Origin: Chitinophaga pinensis DSM 2588
Lineage (GTDB): Bacteria; Bacteroidota; Bacteroidia; Chitinophagales; Chitinophagaceae
Direction: 5' to 3'
Assembly (NCBI RefSeq): GCF_000024005.1
Contig: NC_013132.1
Coordinates: 7,806,001-7,870,000, forward strand
Length of the DNA stretch: 64,000 nucleotides
Part shown: positions 9,003-17,174 of the stretch, in pieces
Numbering within the stretch: position 1 is the stretch's first letter
Layout: each line of letters starts with the position of its first letter
Translations under genes and position numbers: made by a program
The notes under the pieces: generated by a model
What the model saw: the letters and a program-made list of their open reading frames with translations, nothing else
Databases searched by the model: none
Told to the model about the DNA's origin: nothing

Positions 9003-10138
9003 TAAAAAGATTATTATCACCCATCTACGAATTTTTACATGATAGCCGTGCAGTAGGGATTGTATTGATCATTTGCACCGCTGTTTCTTTAATACTGGCC
9101 AACTCTCCCTGGCAGCAATCCTACCTTGCCTGGTGGGATACTGCAGTACATATACCTATCCCGGCCCTGCACCTCCCGCATACACTGTTGCATTGGATCA
9201 ACGACGGACTGATGGTGCCCTTCTTCTTCCTGGTCGGCATGGAAATAAAAAGAGAAGTGACTATCGGTGAATTATCTTCCCTCCGCCAGTCCTTATTGCC
9301 CATTATCGCTGCGCTGGGAGGAATGCTTTGTCCCGCAATCATCTTCGCACTTTTCAATGGAAATACGCCATTTGCCAATGGTTGGGGAATACCAATGGCG
9401 ACAGACATCGCTTTTTCTCTGGGTATCCTTTCTCTGTTAGGTGACCGTGTACCTTTGTCTCTTAAAATATTTCTTACTGCCCTCGCCATCATCGATGACC
9501 TGGGAGCCATTGTAACAATTGCTATCTTTTATAGCGCTGGTATACAAACCGGCTATCTGATCGCAGCTGCCGGTGTAATGGGAGTACTTATCCTCCTGAA
9601 TGTATTTAAAGTACGCCGCTTATGGTGCTATTTTATACCCGGCCTGATATTATGGTATTGTATATATAATTCCGGCATTCATGCGACGATAGCAGGTGTA
9701 TTACTTGCCAGTTGCATGCCTCTTTCAAAAATATCCCGTTTGATACACTGGCTGCATGACCCCGTAAACTTTGTCATCATGCCGGTTTTTGCCTTATCCA
9801 ACACTGCGATTGTTTTTCCGCCCGACATATGGCAGGCATTTACCAGCTCTATCAGTTATGGCATACTGGCCGGACTGGTGATCGGGAAACCATTAGGTAT
9901 CTTCCTCTTTTCGTTCCTGGCTACCCGTCTGCGACTGGCGACCCTGCCGGATGGCGCCAACTGGCCGCAGATGCTTGGTATAGGCATGATCGCGGGCATC
10001 GGATTTACCATGTCCATATTTATTGCTACCCTGGCCTATACGGAAGCCGATTGGCAGATCACTTCTAAAATAGCCATCATAGCGGCTTCCCTCTTTTCGG
10101 GGCTAATTGGATATGTCTTTCTCAGACGATCTGCATAA
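8999..10138 (+). CDS. nhaA: Na+/H+ antiporter NhaA
   Basis: Inner-membrane antiporter exporting Na+ in exchange for protons, for pH and salt homeostasis. The 379 residues form about 12 transmembrane segments. The ion-binding aspartates are present as D166-D167 in ALAIIDDLGA, with the discontinuous-helix motif ATDIAFSLGIL before them and GIGFTMSIF near the C-terminus. The start is a TTG at 8999 overlapping the stop of the OstA-like gene (TTGA arrangement), so translation is probably coupled. No ATG near the N-terminus would preserve helix 1. Placement in the envelope operon looks incidental. Confidence 0.93.
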   Translation: MIKRLLSPIYEFLHDSRAVGIVLIICTAVSLILANSPWQQSYLAWWDTAVHIPIPALHLPHTLLHWINDGLMVPFFFLVGMEIKREVTIGELSSLRQSLLPIIAALGGMLCPAIIFALFNGNTPFANGWGIPMATDIAFSLGILSLLGDRVPLSLKIFLTALAIIDDLGAIVTIAIFYSAGIQTGYLIAAAGVMGVLILLNVFKVRRLWCYFIPGLILWYCIYNSGIHATIAGVLLASCMPLSKISRLIHWLHDPVNFVIMPVFALSNTAIVFPPDIWQAFTSSISYGILAGLVIGKPLGIFLFSFLATRLRLATLPDGANWPQMLGIGMIAGIGFTMSIFIATLAYTEADWQITSKIAIIAASLFSGLIGYVFLRRSA

Positions 10139-10208
10139 CCTTTATTTACTATAGCAATAATAATAATCTGTATCTTGGCATCGTTATTGCGAAGCAATGC
10201 AATAATTT

Positions 10209-10664
10209 ATGAAGCGTCTGTTCATAACCCTGCTACTTGGAGTGTGTATTCAAACTGTGAATGCACAAACAAAAGGTAATCCGCAATTAGGATTACGTCT
10301 TGGCCTGCCATTCGGCGCTACCGCACGTTATTTTTTTAGCGATGCCAATGCTGTTGAAGGTATAGCCGGCGTTTATTCCGGGACTTTTACCGTGACCGGT
10401 CTCTATGAACGCCATTTCGATCTCTCTCCGCAAACGACGGAAGGTCTGGGATGGTTTATCGGAGGCGGCGCACATATGGGCTCCCGCAAAACGGATGGGA
10501 ATATGAAATTTATAGCAGGCGTGGATGGCATAGGAGGAATGGATTATACCTTCCCTTCACTGCCGCTGAACCTGAGTCTTGACTGGAAACCGGCTATTCA
10601 CTTCAACACCTCTTCCGATCTCACGGATTTTGCGTTATCCGTACGATATACCTTCGGAAGGTAA
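10209..10664 (+). CDS. small exported beta-rich protein (paralogue 1)
   Basis: I do not recognise a named family. A signal peptide (about 1-19, ending VNAQ) precedes a 130-residue beta-rich domain with alternating aromatic and glycine residues and a C-terminal SVRYTFGR, typical of a small outer-membrane or periplasmic barrel. The next gene encodes a similar protein (shared GLR...P.G...HFF, EG....VS......TGLYE.H and a final VRYTF), so the pair probably arose by duplication. They lie about 40 bases apart and may be co-transcribed. Confidence 0.75.
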   Translation: MKRLFITLLLGVCIQTVNAQTKGNPQLGLRLGLPFGATARYFFSDANAVEGIAGVYSGTFTVTGLYERHFDLSPQTTEGLGWFIGGGAHMGSRKTDGNMKFIAGVDGIGGMDYTFPSLPLNLSLDWKPAIHFNTSSDLTDFALSVRYTFGR

Positions 10665-10707
10665 GAGAGGAAAAACCTATTAAGCATTCTTTTAAACAGT
10701 TATAATT

Positions 10708-11232
10708 ATGAAACAAATTGTGTTACTATTTGGCTTGATCACATTAATGACAGTGACGGCAAATGCACAAAAGAGACGCAGCAGCTCCGGAGATTTTGGC
10801 TACGAAAACGCAGTAGGTTTAAGAGTAAACCCATGGCTGGTAGGTGGAACCATTAAACACTTCTTTACTGGTCCTCACGCAATTGAAGGTCTGGTAACTA
10901 CCAACGTTAGCAACAGAAGGAACGTAACCTTCACCGGTCTGTATGAATACCATATCGCCCCATTCCCTAAACCAGAATTTCACCTGTACTTCGGTGGTGG
11001 TGCACACGTAGGTGTTTACGATCGCCGCGATTACGACTATGACAATTACTGGAGACATGGCGACGGTACTTACGTAAGCGCTGGTCTGGACGGTATCGTA
11101 GGTCTGGAATACAAATTCAAAAACATTCCGCTGGTAGTGAGCGCTGACCTGAAACCATATTTCAACTTCAACGGTGGTACTCACTTCGTAGGAGAAGAAA
11201 TCGGTGGTGCATCAGTTAGGTATACTTTCTAA
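10708..11232 (+). CDS. small exported beta-rich protein (paralogue 2)
   Basis: Signal peptide about 1-20 (ending ANAQ), then a beta-rich domain of about 150 residues with FTGLYEYHIAP, YFGGGAHVGVYD and the terminal SVRYTF, matching its upstream neighbour block by block. A charged aromatic insertion (RRDYDYDNYWRHGDG, about 109-123) is absent from the neighbour. The pattern is that of a small eight-stranded outer-membrane barrel. Function unknown. A strong terminator follows. Confidence 0.78.
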   Translation: MKQIVLLFGLITLMTVTANAQKRRSSSGDFGYENAVGLRVNPWLVGGTIKHFFTGPHAIEGLVTTNVSNRRNVTFTGLYEYHIAPFPKPEFHLYFGGGAHVGVYDRRDYDYDNYWRHGDGTYVSAGLDGIVGLEYKFKNIPLVVSADLKPYFNFNGGTHFVGEEIGGASVRYTF

Positions 11233-11260
11233 TCGCTCCCTTTACAGTAACAATATCAGG

Positions 11261-11296
11261 CGACCATACCGCAGTGCGGTATGGTCGTTTTTTTTT
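11261..11296 (+). terminator. intrinsic terminator
   Basis: CGACCATACCGC at 11261-11272 pairs perfectly with 11276-11287 across a 3-base loop, followed by nine T's. It closes the two-gene unit of exported proteins and shows that the next gene cannot start as early as 11274. Confidence 0.92.
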
Positions 11297-11336
11297 GCTT
11301 ATATTTATAAGCTATGCCTTGCGGCAGATAATAACC

Positions 11337-12881
11337 ATGAAAATATTCACAGCACAACAGATTCGCGAAGCAGACGCTTACACGATCAGGCAAACCCCCA
11401 TCAGCAGCCTGGATCTTATGGAGAAAGCGGCCATCGCCTGCACTGCCTGGATCTGCCGGCATTACAGCGAGTATACCCCTGTGTATGTATACTGCGGACT
11501 GGGCAACAACGGTGGCGACGGACTCGCTATCACCCGCCTGCTCCGCAACCGTGGTTATGACGCACATGCCTACGTACTGCATCACAGCTCCAAAGCCTCT
11601 GCCGATCATACGGCTAACCGTAATGCGTTACAACAACAATATCCTTCGGCCATACATGATATCCCGGAGAATGGTTTGTTGCCACAGCCTGATGCACAAG
11701 CCCTTATTGTAGACGCTATACTGGGCACAGGACTGAGCCGTCCCGTCGAAGGCTGGACCGCAGCCGTCATCGGACAACTCAATGATCTGAAGGCCGCGCA
11801 TGAAGTAGTTGCCATAGACATTCCTTCGGGTTTGCAGGCAGACGCTTCTTCGCTCAACACTACCGTTATCAGGGCAGATCATACCCTTAGCTTTGAATTC
11901 TATAAACTGGCCTTCCTCCTGCCGGAAAACGCAACATTTGTAGGAGATATCTGCATCCTGCCGATAGATCTTTCACCCGATTATATTGCGCAGACGCCCT
12001 CCCGTTTCCATATCACAGATGCACTTCAGATAAAAAATATCTACCGTCCGCGGAAACCCTTCTCCCATAAAGGCACATTCGGACATGCCCTGTTGATCGC
12101 AGGCAGCGAAGGAAAGATGGGCGCGGCCGTACTCAGCGCCAAAGCCTGTCTCCGTACAGGCGTCGGACTCCTCTCCTGTCACATACCCGGATGTGGATAT
12201 GATATCATACAAATATCCAGCCCCGGCGCCATGTGTTTCATCGACGAACAAAAAGACCATAGCTCCAGCTTCCATACGCATATTCCCAATGCGGAAGCCG
12301 CCGCTAAATATAAAACGATCGGTATCGGCCCCGGACTCGGCACTGCCGCAGGTACCTGCTGGGCCTTCGAAAAACTACTGGAGCACTTTCATCAGCCAAT
12401 GGTCATTGATGCCGACGCATTGAACATCTTAGGGTCTTCGCCAGCCATGCTGGATAAAATACCCCCAGGATCGCTTCTGACGCCACATCCGAAGGAATTT
12501 GAACGGCTGTTCGGTAAAACAGCCAATGATGTGGAACGACTGGAATTACTCTCAGCAAATGCCGTTAAAAGAAAACTAAACATCCTGCTGAAAGGCCGCT
12601 ATACTGCGATGGCTTTCCCGGATGGCTCCATCTGGTTCAATACCACCGGCAACCCAGGTATGGCCACAGGTGGCAGTGGTGATGTACTCACCGGCATACT
12701 CACTTCCCTGCTGGCGCAGGGCTACACTCCCAGGGAGGCGATGCTCATGGGCGTCTGGCTGCATGGACTCTCCGGCGACCACGCCGCAGCAGAACGTTCA
12801 GAAGAAGCCATGATAGCGGAAGATATTGTTGAGTTCCTTGGAAAAAGCTTCCTGGAACTGCGCAGACGGCTATCCTGTTAA
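11337..12881 (+). CDS. nnr: bifunctional NAD(P)H-hydrate epimerase / ADP-dependent dehydratase
   Basis: Cytosolic repair enzyme: the N-terminal YjeF domain (about 1-210) epimerises damaged NAD(P)HX and the C-terminal ribokinase-like domain (about 225-505) dehydrates the S form using ADP. Visible motifs are GLGNNGGDGLAI in the epimerase and GNPGMATGGSGDVLTGI, the nucleotide-binding and catalytic block, in the dehydratase. The 514-residue length fits the fused form. The open frame extends upstream to 11274, but that start lies inside the preceding terminator; the ATG at 11337 (MKIFTAQQIREAD) matches the usual family N-terminus. Confidence 0.93.
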   Translation: MKIFTAQQIREADAYTIRQTPISSLDLMEKAAIACTAWICRHYSEYTPVYVYCGLGNNGGDGLAITRLLRNRGYDAHAYVLHHSSKASADHTANRNALQQQYPSAIHDIPENGLLPQPDAQALIVDAILGTGLSRPVEGWTAAVIGQLNDLKAAHEVVAIDIPSGLQADASSLNTTVIRADHTLSFEFYKLAFLLPENATFVGDICILPIDLSPDYIAQTPSRFHITDALQIKNIYRPRKPFSHKGTFGHALLIAGSEGKMGAAVLSAKACLRTGVGLLSCHIPGCGYDIIQISSPGAMCFIDEQKDHSSSFHTHIPNAEAAAKYKTIGIGPGLGTAAGTCWAFEKLLEHFHQPMVIDADALNILGSSPAMLDKIPPGSLLTPHPKEFERLFGKTANDVERLELLSANAVKRKLNILLKGRYTAMAFPDGSIWFNTTGNPGMATGGSGDVLTGILTSLLAQGYTPREAMLMGVWLHGLSGDHAAAERSEEAMIAEDIVEFLGKSFLELRRRLSC

Positions 12882-12970
12882 CCCCTTTTTTGCCCCGTTT
12901 CCCGCGCCAAAACCCCATGATAAATACTCGATAAAAGGTTATATTTATAGGAATTGTTAAAATCACGTAT

Positions 12971-15232
12971 ATGAATATCGTTTACCTCGTTCCATGTTTT
13001 GGATTACTAGCCTTGTTATTTACTGCTATCCGAAGTTCCTGGGTATCCCGCCAGGACGCCGGCAATGAAAAAATGAAAGAGATCGCCCAGCACATTGCAG
13101 AAGGAGCGATGGCATTTCTCAAAGCTGAATACAAGATCCTTACTTACTTTGTTATTATTGCCGCTCTCCTCCTCGGTTATATGGGCGCAACAAACCACAA
13201 TTCTGACTGGATTATCTCCATTGCCTTTGTTATCGGCGCCGTGTTCTCTGCTACTGCAGGTTTCATCGGAATGAAGATAGCAACCAAAGCGAACGTACGC
13301 ACTGCGCAGGCAGCACGTACCAGTCTATCCAACGCACTGAAAGTATCCTTCACAGGTGGTTCAGTAATGGGAATGGGTGTAGCCGGTCTGGCCGTGTTAG
13401 GTCTCGGCGGACTGTTCATCCTCCTCAGAGCATATTTCGGCGCGAGCGCCAATTCAGAAGAAATGATTAAAACCATCGAAGTGCTGACCGGCTTCTCGCT
13501 TGGTGCGGAAAGTATCGCCCTGTTTGCACGTGTAGGTGGTGGTATCTATACAAAAGCAGCCGACGTAGGCGCTGACCTCGTAGGTAAAGTGGAAGCCGGC
13601 ATCCCTGAGGATGATCCGCGCAACCCTGCCACCATTGCCGATAACGTAGGCGATAACGTAGGAGACGTAGCCGGTATGGGCGCTGACCTTTTCGGTTCAT
13701 ACGTTGCTACCGTACTCGCCACCATGGTGCTTGGCAGTGAAGTAACCTCCCGCGATAACTTCGGCGGCGTTGCTCCTATCATTTTACCAATGCTGATCGC
13801 AGGTATTGGTATCGTATTCTCAATTATAGCCACCTTCTTCGTCAGAATATCTGAAAATGCAGGACTGAATACCAGCGTTGTACAAAGGGCGCTGAATATG
13901 GGTAACTGGGGCTCTATCGTACTCTCAGCAATTGCCAGTGCAGCACTCGTATATTATATTCTGCCTGCTGAATCCATCTACCTCAAACGTGACTACGTAG
14001 AAGATGGCACCGGCGTACTGAAAGAAAACGTAAAAGCCATCACCCAGAACGGTGTTGTAGGCGCTATTTTCGTAGGTCTGGCAGTAGGTACCCTCATGAG
14101 TATCATCACCGAATACTACACCGCCATGGGCAAACGTCCGGTACTGTCTATTATCCGTCAGTCATCCACCGGTCATGCCACAAACGTCATTGCTGGTCTG
14201 GCAGTTGGTATGGAATCCACCTTGCTGCCGATCATCGTACTCGCAGCGGGTATTTATGGTTCTTATGCCTGTGCAGGTCTGTATGGCGTAGCTATCGCAG
14301 CAGCCGGTATGATGGCGACTACAGCGATGCAGCTGGCCATTGACGCATTCGGTCCTATTGCCGATAACGCAGGTGGTATCGCTGAAATGAGCGAACTGCC
14401 AAAAGAAGTACGTGAAAAAACAGACATCCTCGACGCAGTAGGTAACACCACTGCCGCTACCGGAAAGGGTTTTGCTATCGCTTCCGCAGCACTGACTGCA
14501 CTGGCCCTCTTTGCCGCATTCGTAGGCGTGGCCCGCATCAGTGGTATCGATATCTATCATGCAGATGTACTGGCCGGTCTCTTTATCGGCGCCATGATCC
14601 CCTTTATCTTCTCCTCCCTCGCCATCCGCGCTGTAGGTGAAGCCGCTATGAGCATGGTAGAAGAAGTACGCCGCCAGTTCAAAGAAATCCCGGGCATCAT
14701 GGAAGGTACCGGCAAACCTGAATACGATAAATGTGTGGCGATCTCCACCCAGGCCTCCATCAAAAAGATGATGCTGCCAGGTAGTATCGCGATCCTCACC
14801 CCTATCGTCGTTGGTTTCATCTTCGGCCCCGAAGTATTAGGCGGCTTCCTCGCCGGTGCAACCGTAAGTGGTGTACTAATGGGAATGTTCCAGAACAATG
14901 CCGGCGGCGCCTGGGATAACGCCAAAAAATCATTTGAAAAAGGCGTTGAGATCAAAGGTGAGATCTACTACAAAAAGTCAGAACCACACAAAGCATCCGT
15001 AACCGGCGACACCGTAGGCGATCCATTCAAAGATACCTCCGGTCCATCCATGAATATCCTGATCAAACTGATGTCTATCGTATCCCTGGTCATCGCTCCT
15101 ACCCTCGCTGAAATCCACGGTAAAACAACTGTCGTTGCAGCGAAGAAGTCAGCCCCCACCGAACAGGTAGCGCAGACACAGGCACAAACACAGGAAACAG
15201 TTAAAACACCGGTATTAGCCAAAAAGAATTAA
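12971..15232 (+). CDS. hppA: membrane-bound ion-translocating pyrophosphatase
   Basis: Hydrolyses pyrophosphate and pumps Na+ or H+ across the inner membrane. The 753 residues give about 16 transmembrane helices. The catalytic loop is clear: [20 protein letters not shown], then [19 protein letters not shown], with a second Asp-rich motif in [26 protein letters not shown] carries alanine where K+-independent enzymes have lysine, which by family knowledge predicts a K+-dependent type. Ion specificity is not settled here. The last 35 residues form a Gln/Thr/Lys-rich tail unlike the family. The TAA stop lies inside a 7-bp repeat array. Confidence 0.94.
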   Translation: MNIVYLVPCFGLLALLFTAIRSSWVSRQDAGNEKMKEIAQHIAEGAMAFLKAEYKILTYFVIIAALLLGYMGATNHNSDWIISIAFVIGAVFSATAGFIGMKIATKANVRTAQAARTSLSNALKVSFTGGSVMGMGVAGLAVLGLGGLFILLRAYFGASANSEEMIKTIEVLTGFSLGAESIALFARVGGGIYTKAADVGADLVGKVEAGIPEDDPRNPATIADNVGDNVGDVAGMGADLFGSYVATVLATMVLGSEVTSRDNFGGVAPIILPMLIAGIGIVFSIIATFFVRISENAGLNTSVVQRALNMGNWGSIVLSAIASAALVYYILPAESIYLKRDYVEDGTGVLKENVKAITQNGVVGAIFVGLAVGTLMSIITEYYTAMGKRPVLSIIRQSSTGHATNVIAGLAVGMESTLLPIIVLAAGIYGSYACAGLYGVAIAAAGMMATTAMQLAIDAFGPIADNAGGIAEMSELPKEVREKTDILDAVGNTTAATGKGFAIASAALTALALFAAFVGVARISGIDIYHADVLAGLFIGAMIPFIFSSLAIRAVGEAAMSMVEEVRRQFKEIPGIMEGTGKPEYDKCVAISTQASIKKMMLPGSIAILTPIVVGFIFGPEVLGGFLAGATVSGVLMGMFQNNAGGAWDNAKKSFEKGVEIKGEIYYKKSEPHKASVTGDTVGDPFKDTSGPSMNILIKLMSIVSLVIAPTLAEIHGKTTVVAAKKSAPTEQVAQTQAQTQETVKTPVLAKKN

Positions 15233-15299
15233 GAATTAAGAATTAAGAATTAAGAATTAAGAAGTAAGAAGTAAGAATTAAGAATTAAGAAGTAAGAAT
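15226..15299 (+). repeat. 7-bp-period array (AAGAATT) after hppA
   Basis: About ten near-perfect heptamer units of AAGAATT/AAGAAGT run on directly from the hppA stop codon, which is itself part of the first units. A member of the dispersed heptamer family seen at seven other places here; this copy has no inverted second arm. Confidence 0.85.
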
Positions 15300-15329
15300 A
15301 ATAAACAATCTTTTTTCCACTCATAACAA

Positions 15330-15360
15330 AATGGGGACCGGTATAACCGGTCCCCATTTT
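15330..15360 (+). terminator. intrinsic terminator of hppA
   Basis: AATGGGGACCGGT pairs perfectly with ACCGGTCCCCATT across a 3-base loop, then TTTT. It lies about 100 bases after the hppA stop, beyond the heptamer array. Confidence 0.88.
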
Positions 15361-15433
15361 AACTTATATAAGAAAACAGTATCACACTAACCACCACCAC
15401 CCCATTTTCCTCTGATCAGGCTTTTACAGCGGA

Positions 15434-15567
15434 GGTTTCAGATGCCTACGCGGACCTTAGCCCGTCCCCTGCATCCAGCTACCCTCCCCCAAAGCCCCAC
15501 CGCACAGCCCGACTCCCACGCCCAATCCTCTTAAAAACGGGCGTCAGTCCGCCAGGTATCTGAAACC
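15434..15567. repeat. imperfect inverted repeat in a C-rich intergenic region
   Basis: GGTTTCAGAT at 15434-15443, continuing to GCGGAC at about 15455, is mirrored by GTCCGCCAGGTATCTGAAACC at 15547-15567 with two or three differences. The 90 bases between are strongly C-rich and G-poor. The whole stretch 15370-15720 has this strand asymmetry and no credible gene. It could be a small non-autonomous element or a structured RNA. Confidence 0.5.
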
Positions 15568-15730
15568 ACAGCAGCAGCAGCCACCCCACACTTCCCTTCC
15601 ACCATCCAATACCCTTCAATCCGAAAACCAGAAAATCAGCCTGATACCACCACCCAGATATAGCCACACAACATCCATCCTTCGTTCATCCTCCAAAAGA
15701 AAACGAAGCATCAACGTAAGATAACTACTA

Positions 15731-16732
15731 TCAAACCCTTATCTTACTCGGACTAACCCCAAATTTCTTTTTGAAAGCTACACTAAAATGCTGGACAGAA
15801 GAAAACCCCAGCTCATCCGCAATTTCAGTCATACTCGACTGCTGACGGCTAATCATATTTCTCGCATATTCCATGCGATGATCATTCAAATAACCGAACA
15901 CCGAATTATCAAACAACTGACGGAAACCATTCTTCAGTTTAAACTCATTCAGCCCTGCCATCCTGGACAATTCAGGCAAAGATGGCGGATGCTGTATATT
16001 CTTCAATAACAACTCCTTCGCATAATGCAATTTCTCCCTGTCCGACGGCGTCAATCCCACGGAAACACTCCGCACATTCTCCACCCGCTCATACTGCTCA
16101 CATTGCAACGCCAGCAATTCCAACACCTTAGACTGCAAGTAAAGCTTTTTAATCCCGCCATTAAATTTACACTGACGGATTTCCTCCAGCACCATCATCA
16201 TCCGCGTAGTAATCGGCGGATTCACCTTCCTGTTGAGGTAGATCATCTTATCGCCAGCTACTTTATCCGCCAGCTGCTCCAACACCCGTCCATTATTCGC
16301 GGCCAGCTCCAGGAACCGCTCCTTCGAAAAACTCAGCCCGATCATTTCAAAATCCCGCTGTTTCTCCACATCAATATTCTCCTCCACCGTAGGATTATAA
16401 AAAAGATTGTGTTCCAGCGACTTATATCTACGTTTAGCATAAACCCCTTCTTGTCCCGGACCGGAGTCAAACTCTCCGTTCAGCACAAACATCAACGATA
16501 TAGTGGAAATTTGTTCAGTAGCAGTGATATGGAGGTTCTGATGAACGTTGGCGCCTCCGATAGCTATATGATACCCGTCAAAGTATATTTCCTGAAAATC
16601 TATTTCGACAAAATCCAGATTCAACGTCTGCTTATCCTCTATCAGGGAAACAGAACGCATCTTGTCCAGCGGAAACTCCTGCTGGTCATTATAAATTAGC
16701 TCACTGGCGTCATTTCTGATCTGGATGTCCAT
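15731..16732 (-). CDS. AraC family transcriptional regulator
   Basis: DNA-binding regulator with a C-terminal double helix-turn-helix (about 230-333; motifs LSRMAGLNEFKLKNGFRQLF and ITEIADELGFSS-like MTEIADELGFSSVQHFSVAF) and a large N-terminal domain of about 200 residues resembling the PchR group, which responds to siderophores in other bacteria. The usual proline after the second helix is present as VSPSKIRV. It is transcribed away from a small HMA-like gene and a TonB-dependent receptor, its likely targets. The inducer is unknown; an iron or siderophore role is inference from the family. Confidence 0.9.
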   Translation of the reverse strand: MDIQIRNDASELIYNDQQEFPLDKMRSVSLIEDKQTLNLDFVEIDFQEIYFDGYHIAIGGANVHQNLHITATEQISTISLMFVLNGEFDSGPGQEGVYAKRRYKSLEHNLFYNPTVEENIDVEKQRDFEMIGLSFSKERFLELAANNGRVLEQLADKVAGDKMIYLNRKVNPPITTRMMMVLEEIRQCKFNGGIKKLYLQSKVLELLALQCEQYERVENVRSVSVGLTPSDREKLHYAKELLLKNIQHPPSLPELSRMAGLNEFKLKNGFRQLFDNSVFGYLNDHRMEYARNMISRQQSSMTEIADELGFSSVQHFSVAFKKKFGVSPSKIRV

Positions 16733-16838
16733 AAAAATCCTTTAAATATAAATTTTAATCCTTTTCGTGTAACAGCTATACGGACAAACACCTGCACTTT
16801 TGCACAAAAATATTCCATAACGTTCAATAATTATAGTC

Positions 16839-17054
16839 ATGGTGGTCGGAATATTCCGTACAAATATATGTACCCAACAGGATAAGCTTACAATAATTAA
16901 CGCGATACGTACCCGGTTTGACAGTGACTGCACCATCGACATTGAAGATTGCGACAAAGTAATGCGCATTGTACCCGGATCCTTATCCGTGGCCGAAAAC
17001 GACATCATACAGTTTGTCGGGAATATGGGCTTTCGCTGCGAATTGCTCGATTAA
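16839..17054 (+). CDS. small HMA-like (ferredoxin-fold) protein without CxxC
   Basis: A 71-residue protein with the beta-alpha-beta-beta-alpha-beta pattern of heavy-metal-associated domains (VGIFRTNI, a helix DKLTIINAIRTRF, DCTIDIEDCDKVMRIV, then DIIQFVGNMGFRCELL). The metal-binding CxxC loop is absent; cysteines lie singly at about 11, 31, 38 and 67. The ATG at 16839 faces the AraC gene across about 106 bases, and the TonB receptor follows 120 bases downstream. A small open frame on the other strand is out of keeping with this composition. Such proteins may be adaptor or regulatory partners; function unknown. Confidence 0.7.
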   Translation: MVVGIFRTNICTQQDKLTIINAIRTRFDSDCTIDIEDCDKVMRIVPGSLSVAENDIIQFVGNMGFRCELLD

Positions 17055-17121
17055 TTTATATATTTTAAAAAAATTTAAGGACACGCTAGGGGTAATCTCA
17101 TATCACCACGTCATATATGCG

Positions 17122-17135
17122 TAACAAAAATGTTA
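17122..17135. promoter_or_regulatory. dyad upstream of the TonB receptor
   Basis: TAACA-AAAA-TGTTA is a perfect 5-bp dyad about 40 bases before the receptor ATG. It could be an operator for the nearby AraC regulator or another repressor; a single short AT-rich dyad may also be chance. Confidence 0.25.
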
Positions 17136-17174
17136 TAGCCAGCTATCCGCTACTAAACAATACAAGTACCTTAT

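Noticed and set aside
15479..15667. 62-codon Trp/Gly-rich minus-strand open frame in the C-rich block
   Set aside because: Explained by the strand asymmetry (G-rich minus strand yields Gly and Trp codons); no family resemblance.
16025..16699. 224-codon open frame antisense to the AraC regulator
   Set aside because: Overlaps a well-supported regulator; His/Gln/Leu-rich mirror-frame composition.
16742..17008. 88-codon minus-strand open frame over the HMA-like gene
   Set aside because: Composition is Ser/Ile-rich and unstructured; the plus-strand frame shows a coherent fold pattern.
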